Source: Candidatus Poribacteria bacterium (GTDB lineage: Bacteria; Poribacteria; WGA-4E; WGA-3G). Taken from it: a DNA stretch of 64,000 nt. The stretch's first letter is position 1, and every line of letters starts with the position of its first letter. The position numbers and the translations under genes were made by a program. This document shows, piece by piece, positions 52,359 through 60,961 of the stretch. The DNA is taken from the NCBI GenBank assembly GCA_007571305.1, contig RKRR01000113.1:17091-81090 (forward strand), in the 5' to 3' direction. A model generated the notes under the pieces. It made no database searches. It was not told the origin of the DNA and saw nothing but the letters and a program-made list of their open reading frames with translations.

Positions 52359-52656
52359 TTATAACCCAAGTTGCCACCTTTGTAGCATCACCTGTTAGAT
52401 TGTGCAGCTTCGGACGCAGGAGACCAACAGCGGATGCTACGAAATGCTGCAGATCCTGAACGTTTTTTAATCAGGACTTGCGCAATTTTGACCATAGGAC
52501 GTTTGATGAGAGCGAAAACCCGCAAAAAAACACAGGTGTCCTCGTGGCACAACCTAACAGGTTATGCTACAAAAGAACAACATCCGTAAGTCCTATTAAT
52601 GAAAAATAGCAGGTGAATCTCTAAAATTGTGTCCATAGCAACTTGAGTTATTATAA
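52359..52656 (+). repeat. MITE-like dispersed repeat, copy E (about 298 bp)
   Basis: It is bounded by TTATAACCCAAGTTGC (52359-52374) and GCAACTTGAGTTATTATAA (52638-52656), imperfect inverted repeats. The left part follows copy A (TTGTAGCATCACCTGTTAGA, CAGGAGACCAACAG, ATGCTACGAAATGCT). An inverse core copy (GCACAACCTAACAGGTTATG) lies at about 52543-52562. The 52470-52530 centre is unique to this copy. The region between the SDR gene and 52714 holds no gene. Confidence 0.8.
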
Positions 52657-52713
52657 CATATTTTTCACTTTTGTGCTACAATGATAACAACCGTAATGAA
52701 GGGAGAAGTACGT

Positions 52714-53073
52714 GTGAAACCAGCGATGAAAGAATGGCTAGACAATTGCATAGAAAAACTTAAGGCAGGTGAGTTGACTGAGGCTGATCTGCGCGGTGTA
52801 ACCACCGCTCTGAATTCCGAGAAGCAACTGCTCCTTTATCTCTATTCTAAATCAACAAACTTACGCTCATCGCTTGGCGGGTGGGCATTGTATGACGCAA
52901 CCGCGCCGGATGAGCCAGTACTCCCCTCGCAAGATGCACCCTATGCATCAGTCCTTGATGCCGTTAACGACGGGTGGCGGATTGTCCAATTTCCGCGCCC
53001 TGAACTCTACAATTTTTCCGATGTTGACAACGCCTATCTTACTTATGAGTTCATTTTAGAAAAATTTGTGTAA
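52714..53073 (+). CDS. Small protein cotranscribed with a PhyH dioxygenase, unknown
   Basis: I chose GTG 52714 because AAGGGAGAAG precedes it; ATGs at 52681 and 52696 are alternatives without such a site. 119 residues. The first 50 form charged helices (EWLDNCIEKLKAGELTEADLRGVTTAL); the rest is mixed with DAVNDGWRIVQFPRPELYNFSDVDNAYLTYEFILEKFV, a pattern seen in small proteins beside Poribacterial oxygenase genes. No function is recognised. The PhyH gene starts 13 bp later. Confidence 0.7.
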   Translation: MKPAMKEWLDNCIEKLKAGELTEADLRGVTTALNSEKQLLLYLYSKSTNLRSSLGGWALYDATAPDEPVLPSQDAPYASVLDAVNDGWRIVQFPRPELYNFSDVDNAYLTYEFILEKFV

Positions 53074-53085
53074 AGGAAGAGCGCG

Positions 53086-53880
53086 ATGATTAACGTTGAA
53101 CCAACGCTAAGCGACCATCAGGTCATGCAGTTTATTCACAACGGCTATATCACACTAGAAAGTATCATCGATGCTGACTTTAACCGGGAATGTGATTTGG
53201 TGGAGGGTGGACATCTTAGCGATTTCGTTCTTACAGACGAATTTCGTCGGAATGTCCTATTGCACCCGGAAGTCGCTGGTGTCGTCCGTTCACTCTTAGG
53301 TGAAGATTTCCTCGTACCGACGAGCGCACATCATCATCTCTTTGAAGCACCACACCGTGGGCAAACGTGGCATTCCGACGGACTCACCGAACACGGATAC
53401 GGTATCACGCATCTTCAATGCTATTATTACCCGAAAGAGGTGAAAATCGAGGATGGACCTACGATGATATTGCCCGGTTCCCACCATCGGCTTGTGGACA
53501 GAGAAGCGATTGCACATTACGGTGATATCCTCGGACAACTTTCTCTCACTGTCCCGGCAGGCACCGTCGCGATGACACGCTACGGTATCTGGCATAAGGC
53601 AGGTCCAAAACTCAATGCCGATAGACGCGGGATGATTAAGTTCTCCTATTTCCGGACAGCAATGCCAAAACGGGATTGGGTGCGGGACTCCGATGAACTT
53701 CCACCCTATCAGCACGTTGGCAGACATCCTTACGTCACCGAGGTAGAATCCTACCGCGACCGGAGGAGAGGCGAACTTACGTGGCGTTGGTTATGTGGAC
53801 TGGCAGAAGTGGAAGAGGAAATTCCGCCAATACAGATGTTCAACAGCGGAATTCCCGTATCAGAGATTCAACTTCAGTAG
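53086..53880 (+). CDS. Phytanoyl-CoA dioxygenase (PhyH) family protein
   Basis: 264 residues. The Fe(II) motif is HSD (in QTWHSDGLTEHG, about residue 95) with the distal His in WHKAGPK (about 167). The 2-oxoglutarate side Arg is probably in the NADRRGMIKFSYF region. N-terminal DHQVMQFIHNGYI is typical of the family. These enzymes hydroxylate small molecules; the family is highly expanded in sponge-associated bacteria. The substrate is unknown. Confidence 0.87.
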   Translation: MINVEPTLSDHQVMQFIHNGYITLESIIDADFNRECDLVEGGHLSDFVLTDEFRRNVLLHPEVAGVVRSLLGEDFLVPTSAHHHLFEAPHRGQTWHSDGLTEHGYGITHLQCYYYPKEVKIEDGPTMILPGSHHRLVDREAIAHYGDILGQLSLTVPAGTVAMTRYGIWHKAGPKLNADRRGMIKFSYFRTAMPKRDWVRDSDELPPYQHVGRHPYVTEVESYRDRRRGELTWRWLCGLAEVEEEIPPIQMFNSGIPVSEIQLQ

Positions 53881-53915
53881 AACGGCAATCGATTCTCATT
53901 GCGGTTCCCAATCTA

Positions 53916-54578
53916 CTATTTCAATTGGAGTAGCAAGTTTTCAATATTGCCCTTCAGTTTTACATTGCCTGCCTGTGTTGCGAGTTCTAAGGCGGTTTGA
54001 AAATCCTGTTTTGCTCCCAAAGTTTTATCGAGAGATCTCTTTGCCAATCCTCGACTAAGGTAGGCTTTGGTATACTCGGGATTGAATTGAATCGCGACAT
54101 CATAATCCTTGATCGCTGACTCGTATTGATCAAGTTCTGCCTTTGCGATCCCTCGGTTGTAGTAGGCATTCACGTAATTCGGTCTCAGGCGGATGGCGGT
54201 GTCATAGTCAACGATCGCTGACTCGTATTCACCGAGATTTTTCCTTATAAGCCCGCGATTGTTATAAGGAGTCCCCAGATCAGGAGCCAAACGTATCGCG
54301 GTGTCATAGTCGGCGATTGCTGCCTCATATCTACCGAGCCTTTTCTTTGCGACTCCCCGATTGTTGTAGGCTTCTGCGTAATCAGGATCCAGAAGAATAG
54401 CAGCACTATACATCTCGATTGCCTCTTGGTATTCACCGATCTTCGCCTTTGTCAACCCACGATTGTTGTAGACTTGGGCTTTCTCTGATGCTTTTTCTGC
54501 AGTTTTATCTGATGCGCAGCTGGCAGAAAAGTAGACGAGGCACACCAGGAACACAGGCAACAGGCTCCTATCTTTCAT
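53916..54578 (-). CDS. TPR lipoprotein
   Basis: I chose ATG 54578 (AGAGGAGAAACTCT upstream), which begins a lipoprotein signal (PVFLVCLVYFSASC, Cys at about residue 22). 220 residues. About five near-identical TPR units follow (YNNRGLTKAKIGEYQEAIEMY and similar, with NNRG at each start). The units are so alike at DNA level that unequal exchange is expected. The partner is unknown. Confidence 0.85.
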   Translation of the reverse strand: MKDRSLLPVFLVCLVYFSASCASDKTAEKASEKAQVYNNRGLTKAKIGEYQEAIEMYSAAILLDPDYAEAYNNRGVAKKRLGRYEAAIADYDTAIRLAPDLGTPYNNRGLIRKNLGEYESAIVDYDTAIRLRPNYVNAYYNRGIAKAELDQYESAIKDYDVAIQFNPEYTKAYLSRGLAKRSLDKTLGAKQDFQTALELATQAGNVKLKGNIENLLLQLK

Positions 54579-54600
54579 AGAGTTTCTCCTCTGTTCTATT

Positions 54601-54690
54601 TTCGATGGTGTCATCAGTTTTACTTTACCTACCTGCGTTGTGAGTTTCAAGGAGGTTTGCAAATCCTGTTTCGCCGCCGAAATCCGAATA
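54601..54690 (-). pseudogene. Remnant of a TPR lipoprotein paralogue's C-terminus
   Basis: Minus-strand reading AAKQDLQTSLKLTTQVGKVKL matches the end of the intact gene (GAKQDFQTALELATQAGNVKL). It sits directly upstream of the intact copy and lacks everything before, so a tandem duplicate was mostly lost. Confidence 0.75.
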
Positions 54691-54744
54691 TACTAAAGTT
54701 TCGCAAGTAGGCAGGCTATTAACCCGCCTACGAAATCCTATAGA

Positions 54745-55542
54745 TTAACGCGCGCCACACGCTTGCAAACATGCCTGCATGTGCCCACGAGATTCTGCCG
54801 CAATTGTGCAGCACTGCGCTAAACCATACGCTTTCGCGCCAATGACTTCAAGGTTCAACGGACCGGTGTAGCCATTCTCATGAAGGACACGGATATAGCC
54901 GACAAGGTCGATGTCCCCACGTCCGTTTGCCTGCAACTCAGGATCGCCAGGACCGCGTTGGGTGCCTTTGCAGTCTCGAATATGTACGTGCTTCACGCGG
55001 GAGATCACCGCCGCGATCGCCTCCACAGGGTTTTCATCCGCGCGATGAATATGAGACGGATCCATATCAATACCAAATGCCGGTGATGAAATCGCTTCCA
55101 TAATGCGGAGCGTCGTCGGCGTGTTATAGATACTCGCTCCCACATGCGCCTTGACACAGAGTGTCACACCGTAATGTTCCGCACGTTCGGAGAGACTCCC
55201 CAATGAATCAACGACTTCGGGCCAGGCAGATTCATCATCCGATGCGCCGCCGGGACCGCAGTTAATAATGGGGACACCTATCTCAGCTGCGGCTTGGAAT
55301 GCCTGCTCCATGCGTTCTGGATCGCGCGAAGGTTGTTCCATTGCCAATAGCTCGAGTTCGTATTCTGTCGAGAATCGCTTGATGTCGGCTGCAAGTTCCT
55401 GCCAATTCGCGAGGACGAGATGCTGGCTCATCCCATCAATCGCTGAGAGTTCAATGCCATCGTAACCAGCCATAGCGATGTGCTTGAAGGCGGTTTCCAT
55501 ATCGTAACCACCGAATAGTACCGAATTTGCTCCTAATTTCAA
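54745..55542 (-). CDS. Sugar phosphate isomerase/epimerase (AP-endonuclease-2-like TIM barrel)
   Basis: 265 residues. MKLGANSVLFGGYDMETAFKHIAMAGYDGIELSAI is the usual N-terminus. Metal-site residues are in LLAMEQPSRDPERM, FGIDMDPSHIH and VKHVHIRDCKGTQRGPG, with a final Glu in LNLEVIGAKA. The substrate is unknown. The gene follows a Gfo/Idh/MocA gene by 54 bp, a pairing common in sugar or inositol catabolism. A hairpin (GTAGGC/GCCTAC) lies after its stop at 54708-54731. Confidence 0.88.
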   Translation of the reverse strand: MKLGANSVLFGGYDMETAFKHIAMAGYDGIELSAIDGMSQHLVLANWQELAADIKRFSTEYELELLAMEQPSRDPERMEQAFQAAAEIGVPIINCGPGGASDDESAWPEVVDSLGSLSERAEHYGVTLCVKAHVGASIYNTPTTLRIMEAISSPAFGIDMDPSHIHRADENPVEAIAAVISRVKHVHIRDCKGTQRGPGDPELQANGRGDIDLVGYIRVLHENGYTGPLNLEVIGAKAYGLAQCCTIAAESRGHMQACLQACGAR

Positions 55543-55596
55543 ATGTGAGTTCTCCTTCTGTAGAGGCAGGTATTTGCATTACCCACTCTACAACAA

Positions 55597-56676
55597 TTAT
55601 CCTTTCAAAGATGGAAGCGGATGTGGACGCACCACGATACCACCTTGCTCATAAGACTCCATCGCCGCCCAAGTATATTCAAGTGCCGCGAGTGCATCTC
55701 TACCGGAGGCACGTAACTGCTCTTTCGGCACGTCGTTCGTGATGTCCTCTAAAAAGGCGTGAATCCTTAAGGGGAAGGTTTGACCGAAGTCGCTGATGCC
55801 TGACTCCGTGACAATCGGATCGCCGGAGAAGTCAGGAGCACCAGGGGAGGGCCAATAAGTAACCTTCTCGATGCAGTTCTCAATGCAGAAGGTGCCACGT
55901 GTGCCTGCGAGTTCAACGCTCCACCAGCCGCCGAGACCGAATGTAGCATCACCACGTTGGCTCAATAGGTAACCGATACACCCATTCTCAAAACGGAGGT
56001 GAATGCTGTTAATGGAGACCATTACGTCTCCGGCACCGCGTCTAAAATGAGGACGATCCATGAAGGCTTGAACGTGTGTCACATCGCCGCAGAAATGACG
56101 CATCACACTAAATGGGTGAGACAGGAACGCTTTCACGTGAAAATAGGGAAATCCATCTGACCGAGGCGCTTTCGAGTAACTATAGCCAAACTCACCGCCA
56201 GCAAACCCCATTTTATGAAGACAGTAAACCATCTCCCCAATGTGTCCATCCTCAATATATTTCTTCGCTTGTTCCGCAGGCGGCGTAAAATAATGATTCA
56301 AATTACAGCCGAGATAAAGGTCCTTTTCTGTAGCTTTTGCTACCATCTCTCGCGCCTGTCCGATATCGTTAGAGATCGGTTTCTCAACAAGCACGTGCTT
56401 TCCCTTGTCAAGAGCCTCCATTGTTGGTTCATAGTGCCAACTCCCATTCTCGTTTCCGCCGGTGCCGACATCCACGATGTCCAAGTCGGGTTCCCCATCA
56501 ATCATATCAGCTAAGTTATAGTATGCCTTTACACCGAGACGTTCCGCTGCGGTGTCTGCGCGCTCTTTTACGATATCGCACACCGCAACCAGTTCCGCCA
56601 AATCGTCATTCGTGTGGCAATTCGCATGGTTATTGCCAATCCCACTCATGCCGACAACGCCAACTTTTAATGCCAT
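55597..56676 (-). CDS. Gfo/Idh/MocA-family oxidoreductase (first)
   Basis: 359 residues. Rossmann start LKVGVVGMSGIGNNHANCH, then VDVGTGG and GKHVLVEKPISNDI, whose EKP Lys is the conserved catalytic-site residue. C-terminal half is the usual alpha-beta domain (FPYFHVKAFLSHPFSVMRHFCGDV). NAD(P)-dependent sugar or inositol redox is expected; the substrate is unknown. It has its own consensus promoter upstream. Confidence 0.9.
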   Translation of the reverse strand: MALKVGVVGMSGIGNNHANCHTNDDLAELVAVCDIVKERADTAAERLGVKAYYNLADMIDGEPDLDIVDVGTGGNENGSWHYEPTMEALDKGKHVLVEKPISNDIGQAREMVAKATEKDLYLGCNLNHYFTPPAEQAKKYIEDGHIGEMVYCLHKMGFAGGEFGYSYSKAPRSDGFPYFHVKAFLSHPFSVMRHFCGDVTHVQAFMDRPHFRRGAGDVMVSINSIHLRFENGCIGYLLSQRGDATFGLGGWWSVELAGTRGTFCIENCIEKVTYWPSPGAPDFSGDPIVTESGISDFGQTFPLRIHAFLEDITNDVPKEQLRASGRDALAALEYTWAAMESYEQGGIVVRPHPLPSLKG

Positions 56677-56780
56677 TTGTTGTTGTTTCCTTCCAAAGAT
56701 GAAATTTGATTTCGCCTGTAGGGAAAGTTTGCAGTTTAAATTTGCGTTTGCTCATAACACCCTACAACGACTTTGCACCT

Positions 56781-56808
56781 ATTATAAGGTTGTTCGCTGT
56801 TTTGTCAA
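56781..56808 (-). promoter_or_regulatory. Consensus promoter for the minus-strand Gfo/Idh gene
   Basis: Minus strand TTGACA (56808-56803), a 16-bp spacer and TATAAT (56786-56781), about 105 bp before the ATG. Confidence 0.8.
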
Positions 56809-56829
56809 CAAATATCTCCAAAAATATAC

Positions 56830-56858
56830 TTGACAGTAATTCCGATACGTGCTATCTT
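56830..56858 (+). promoter_or_regulatory. Promoter for the plus-strand Gfo/Idh gene
   Basis: TTGACA (56830-56835), a 17-bp spacer and TATCTT (56853-56858) with TGC before the -10. It is back-to-back with the minus-strand promoter; only 21 bp separate the two -35 boxes, so a shared operator is plausible. Confidence 0.7.
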
Positions 56859-56926
56859 CTCATAATAGAATGTGTGCATCTCAATCCCCGCGGGCGCGCC
56901 TTATAAGTGTAAAGGAGGAACGACAG

Positions 56927-58021
56927 ATGAGTATCAGTGTCGGGATGGTAGGCTTAGGAATGTTCGGCCCCTCGTTTATCCAATCGTACAAGTCACATCC
57001 AGATGTGCATCGTCTCGCACTCTGTGATTTACATGAAGACCGACTCGCAAAATGGGCAAAGCAATTTGAGATTTCCGAGACCTACTCGAGTCTTGACGAT
57101 ATCTGCAAATCGGATTTAGATGCCCTCGTGATCATTACCCAGCATTGGATGCACGCACCGCAGGCAATTCAAGCGATGGAAGCAGGTAAGCACGTCTATA
57201 CCGCCGTCCCCGCTGCCGCATCGCTGGATGAATGCGAATCCCTTATCAGAACCGTTGAGCGAACCGGAATGATTTACATGAACGGTGAGACGAGTTATTT
57301 CCGCCCAGAGACCGCCTTCTGTCGTCAGAAAGCGGCGGAGGGTGCGTTCGGGGAGTTCATTCATTGCCGTGCCGAGTATTTTCACGACATGGACCACGGA
57401 CTCTACGATGTCGCGAGGAATCGATGGGGTACGCAGTGGGGGCGCGATAAAAGCGGGAACATCCCGATGTACTATCCAACCCACTCAACCTGTTTCCCGA
57501 TCTCCGTGATGAAAGCGTACGCAACATCGGTTTCCGCACAAGGGTACATCTATCCAAATGACGATTGGTTTCGGATGGACACCATTCACAAGAATCCGTA
57601 CTCCAACGAAGTCGGGCTTTTTAGAATGAGCAACGGGGCAACAATGCAAATCTGTGAGTTCCGAAGGATCGGGCATCCCGGATCTGAGCGCGTCAGCGGT
57701 ATCTATGGAACAGAAGGGAGTTACGAGCAAAGTCTGGCAGGTTGCGTTTGGGCAAGTAAACGCGAAAGAGAAATCGTCCAACCTTCGCAAACACACGAAG
57801 AACTTCCTGAGGCACTCGCAGCGGATCTCGGCGGACATGGTGGTTCACACGCCTATCTTGTACATGAATTCGTGGATTCTGTCAATCGCCAACGTTTGCC
57901 GCGCGTTAACGTTTGGGAGGCAGTTCGGTACTGCGCCCCCGGATTTGTCGCACATGAATCCGCACTACGGGATGGAGAATTACTCCCGATTCCAGATTGG
58001 GGAGATGCGCAGGAAACTTAA
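56927..58021 (+). CDS. Gfo/Idh/MocA-family oxidoreductase (second)
   Basis: I chose ATG 56927 (AAAGGAGGAACGAC upstream), giving MSISVGMVGLGMFGPSFIQSY with the Rossmann Gly motif. 364 residues. The active-site segment GKHVYTAVPAAASLDE replaces the usual EKP Lys with AVP, so the canonical catalytic lysine is missing and the chemistry may differ. FHDMDHGLYDV and GGHGGSHAYLVHEFVDSV fill the C-terminal domain. The substrate is unknown. Confidence 0.86.
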   Translation: MSISVGMVGLGMFGPSFIQSYKSHPDVHRLALCDLHEDRLAKWAKQFEISETYSSLDDICKSDLDALVIITQHWMHAPQAIQAMEAGKHVYTAVPAAASLDECESLIRTVERTGMIYMNGETSYFRPETAFCRQKAAEGAFGEFIHCRAEYFHDMDHGLYDVARNRWGTQWGRDKSGNIPMYYPTHSTCFPISVMKAYATSVSAQGYIYPNDDWFRMDTIHKNPYSNEVGLFRMSNGATMQICEFRRIGHPGSERVSGIYGTEGSYEQSLAGCVWASKREREIVQPSQTHEELPEALAADLGGHGGSHAYLVHEFVDSVNRQRLPRVNVWEAVRYCAPGFVAHESALRDGELLPIPDWGDAQET

Positions 58022-58034
58022 ACAGAAATTGGAC

Positions 58035-58063
58035 TTGATTTTTATTCTATTTTCCAGTATACT
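58035..58063 (+). promoter_or_regulatory. Promoter for the sulfite/nitrite reductase gene
   Basis: TTGATT, a 17-bp spacer and TATACT, 124 bp before the ATG. Confidence 0.6.
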
Positions 58064-58186
58064 ATACTATTTAAAGCTTCTAATGGCTAGATACCATGCG
58101 AATCGGCACGCAAACTTCGGTTAAATAGAAAGCAATCGGACATTATCAACGCACACTACGAATCTGAGGTCAATAAGGAGTTTAGA

Positions 58187-60631
58187 ATGGCTACTGAATA
58201 CGCGGGAGCCTTTGATGTATCGGCAATTCCGTCTGATGTTGCCCGCGAAATTGAAATTTATGAGATACAACTTGGTCGAGTTCAAGCTGGCCAAGTGGAA
58301 GAGACTCTGTTCACCGAGTTTAGACTCCGTCACGGGGTTTACGGGCAACGCGATGATAGATCACAGATGATCCGTGTTAAAATCCCATTTGGCGGGCTTA
58401 CAGCAGTACAACTCGAAATGCTGGCGGATGTTGCCGAAGAATTCTCGGATAACATCATCCACATTACAACACGTCAAGATGTACAATACCATTATGTAGA
58501 CATCAACAATACCCCTGAGTTGATGCGCCGCCTCGCGAGCGTAGACATTACCACGAAAGAGGCGTGTGGTAATGTCGTGCGAAACGTTACAGCATGCCCT
58601 CTCAGCGGTGTGTGCCAAGATGAGACATTTGACGTAACCCCCTATTCTAAGGCGTTGTCGGCATTCCTTTTGGGGCACCCAGATGCCCAAGATTTTGGTC
58701 GTAAGTTCAAAATTGCGTTTTCTGGATGTGAAGAACACGCTTGCGGCTTAGCGAATATGCATGACATCGGTGCCGTCGCTGCTGTTAAAGAGGTAGACGG
58801 TGAAGTCAAGCGCGGTTTTAAACTCTATGTTGGCGGCGGGCTCGGCGCAGTACCACATCAGGCGAAAGTGTTTGATGATTTCGTTCCTGCAGAGGAACTC
58901 CTGCCGATTTCACAATCAATTTGTAGAGTTTTCACCCGTTTAGGTGAGCGCAGAAATCGCAATAAGGCTCGTTTAAAGTTTGTCATCGCTAAATACGGCA
59001 TTGAGGAATTCCGTAGACAGGTGCTTGAAGATCGGGAAACTCTACGTCACGATCCGGTATGGACAGCGTATCTGGACAATCTCGACGCTTACGACGAAAG
59101 TCCTCTCAAAGCACCCACGCAGCTCAATGGTGCCTCACAGCCTGAGGGGTTTGAAGAGTGGTACCAATCTAATGTGCAGTTACAAAGCCAACCCGGCTAC
59201 GCTTTTGTGACGATTACGCTACCACTCGGTGATATTACCGCGGATCAAACGCGTGCTTTGGCAGATATTTCACGGAAATACGTTAAAGACACCATCCGTG
59301 CGACAGTCGAACAGAACATCGTTCTCCGCTGGGTAACAATGACGGATTTACCCGCGCTCTATCGCGAACTCAAGGCGATTGGTCTCGGCGAACCGGGAGC
59401 AGAATCCATGGTGGATATTACCGCTTGCCCCGGTACTGATTCTTGCAAACTCGGTGTTTCTTCTTCACGTGGGTTGGCAGCGCATCTGCGAAACCATTTC
59501 ATTGAAGCGGGTGTGCAGAATGAAATCAAAGATTTTCGGATCAAGATTAGCGGTTGCCCCAATTCCTGCGGACAACATCACATTGCGAATATTGGTTTCT
59601 TCGGATCCTCGCGCCGAATGGGTGCGCATATCGCGCCCTACTATCAAGTGCTCCTCGGTGGACACATGACCGAGAACGCCAGTTCTTACGGACTTGCCAC
59701 TGGAAAAATCCACGGCAAATATATTCCGACGTTTATTGAAGAGTTGACCGGTAAGTACACGGCGGAACGAAATGAGGAAGAATCCTTCACCGATTACGTC
59801 GCACGACTCGGTAAGGCAGAGATCAAGCAGATCTTGTCCAAGTACGATAAGATTCCATCTTATGAGGAAGCACCAGAATTCTATGTGGACACCGGCGACA
59901 CGAAAGATTACCAACTCAAGACAGGTGTCGGTGAATGTGCAGGAGAGGTAGTCGCACTCGTCTCTATGAAACTGGAAGAGGCAGATCGGCTTATCTATGA
60001 ATCTGGCTTGAACTTAGAAAAAGGTGAGTATCAGGATTCCGCGGAGTTGGCTTTTGATGCAATGATCAGAGCCGCAGATGGACTTCTGACAACGGTGGGC
60101 TTGCAGTATATCGATAACGCAACCACCGTCAACGAATTCCGCACTCATTTCTTTGAACCCGGTAACTTCTTCCCCGGTTACGGGGCACACATCTTCAAAG
60201 CAACAGAGGAAGATGCTTCTACGTTTGACCATGAATTGGGACACCGTCGGGTTGAAGAGGCTACACTCTTCGTTGAAGAATCGCATAACGTCTATGGACG
60301 CATGCGTATCAAGCAGGAGGAAGAGGAAGAGAGCCGTCGCAAGGCACGTCGATCGCGACCTGCACGGAAACCAAGGGTTGTCAAGAAGCGGAAACCTGTT
60401 GAGGAAATCGTGGATAGCCTCGATCTCAAGGGGGTCGCCTGCCCATTCAACTATGTCCAGGCAAAGATTCGGTTGGAAACGATGGACCTCGGTCAACTTC
60501 TCGAAGTCACTATCGATGATGGTGAACCGATTCAGAACGTACCGACGAGCCTCACCAACGATGGGCATGAGATTGTTGACACCAAGAAGGTCGGACAGCA
60601 CTATCGCCTCACCGTTCGGAAGGGTGAGTAG
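58187..60631 (+). CDS. Sulfite/nitrite reductase hemoprotein fused to a HEPN-like region and a TusA-like domain
   Basis: 814 residues. The two ferredoxin-like/siroheme repeats span about 25-560. The siroheme-[4Fe-4S] cysteines are in TACPGTDSCKLG and KISGCPNSCGQHH; the first half has the parallel TACPLSGVC and FSGCEEHACG. A helical region (about 590-690, SAELAFDAMIRAADGLLTT) resembles HEPN-type helices. An Arg/Lys linker leads to a C-terminal TusA/SirA-like domain (about 740-814) with DLKGVACPFNYVQAKIRL, where the sulfur-carrying Cys is kept but the second Pro of CPxP is Asn. It reduces sulfite or nitrite by six electrons. Confidence 0.9.
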   Translation: MATEYAGAFDVSAIPSDVAREIEIYEIQLGRVQAGQVEETLFTEFRLRHGVYGQRDDRSQMIRVKIPFGGLTAVQLEMLADVAEEFSDNIIHITTRQDVQYHYVDINNTPELMRRLASVDITTKEACGNVVRNVTACPLSGVCQDETFDVTPYSKALSAFLLGHPDAQDFGRKFKIAFSGCEEHACGLANMHDIGAVAAVKEVDGEVKRGFKLYVGGGLGAVPHQAKVFDDFVPAEELLPISQSICRVFTRLGERRNRNKARLKFVIAKYGIEEFRRQVLEDRETLRHDPVWTAYLDNLDAYDESPLKAPTQLNGASQPEGFEEWYQSNVQLQSQPGYAFVTITLPLGDITADQTRALADISRKYVKDTIRATVEQNIVLRWVTMTDLPALYRELKAIGLGEPGAESMVDITACPGTDSCKLGVSSSRGLAAHLRNHFIEAGVQNEIKDFRIKISGCPNSCGQHHIANIGFFGSSRRMGAHIAPYYQVLLGGHMTENASSYGLATGKIHGKYIPTFIEELTGKYTAERNEEESFTDYVARLGKAEIKQILSKYDKIPSYEEAPEFYVDTGDTKDYQLKTGVGECAGEVVALVSMKLEEADRLIYESGLNLEKGEYQDSAELAFDAMIRAADGLLTTVGLQYIDNATTVNEFRTHFFEPGNFFPGYGAHIFKATEEDASTFDHELGHRRVEEATLFVEESHNVYGRMRIKQEEEEESRRKARRSRPARKPRVVKKRKPVEEIVDSLDLKGVACPFNYVQAKIRLETMDLGQLLEVTIDDGEPIQNVPTSLTNDGHEIVDTKKVGQHYRLTVRKGE

Positions 60632-60673
60632 CGTCTAAGATTGTGGTTCATCAGAACCAAGTTTTATATACTG

Positions 60674-60720
60674 GCGGTTGCCGCCCGCGCTCACACGGGT
60701 AGGGCGGCAATCGCTTTTTA
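60674..60720 (+). terminator. Rho-independent terminator after the reductase gene
   Basis: GCGGTTGCCGCCC pairs with GGGCGGCAATCGC, followed by T5, 43 bp after the stop. Confidence 0.88.
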
Positions 60721-60792
60721 TTACAACGCTGATTGGAATTGATGAACTACGTCTGGCAACGACGACGGAAAGCTCTCCCTCGTTACAATAAA

Positions 60793-60821
60793 TTGACTTT
60801 CCCACCAAATTACGGTATAAT
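60793..60821 (+). promoter_or_regulatory. Near-consensus promoter for the 60962-62348 pair
   Basis: TTGACT, a 17-bp spacer and TATAAT. The leader is about 135 nt; it contains a weak AAGCCCATCGGGGC stem near 60919-60935. The rest of 60632-60961 holds only the terminator. Confidence 0.75.
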
Positions 60822-60961
60822 AAAGGCAGCAGATTATAGTGAATCCAGCGGGAATAGTGTGCTGGTAATTTAAGGCATGGAACTAAAATATCGCGGGTAA
60901 AACCTGCTTTTACAAGAAAAGCCCATCGGGGCATTATGTTTATAGGACATTTTTTAGCAGA

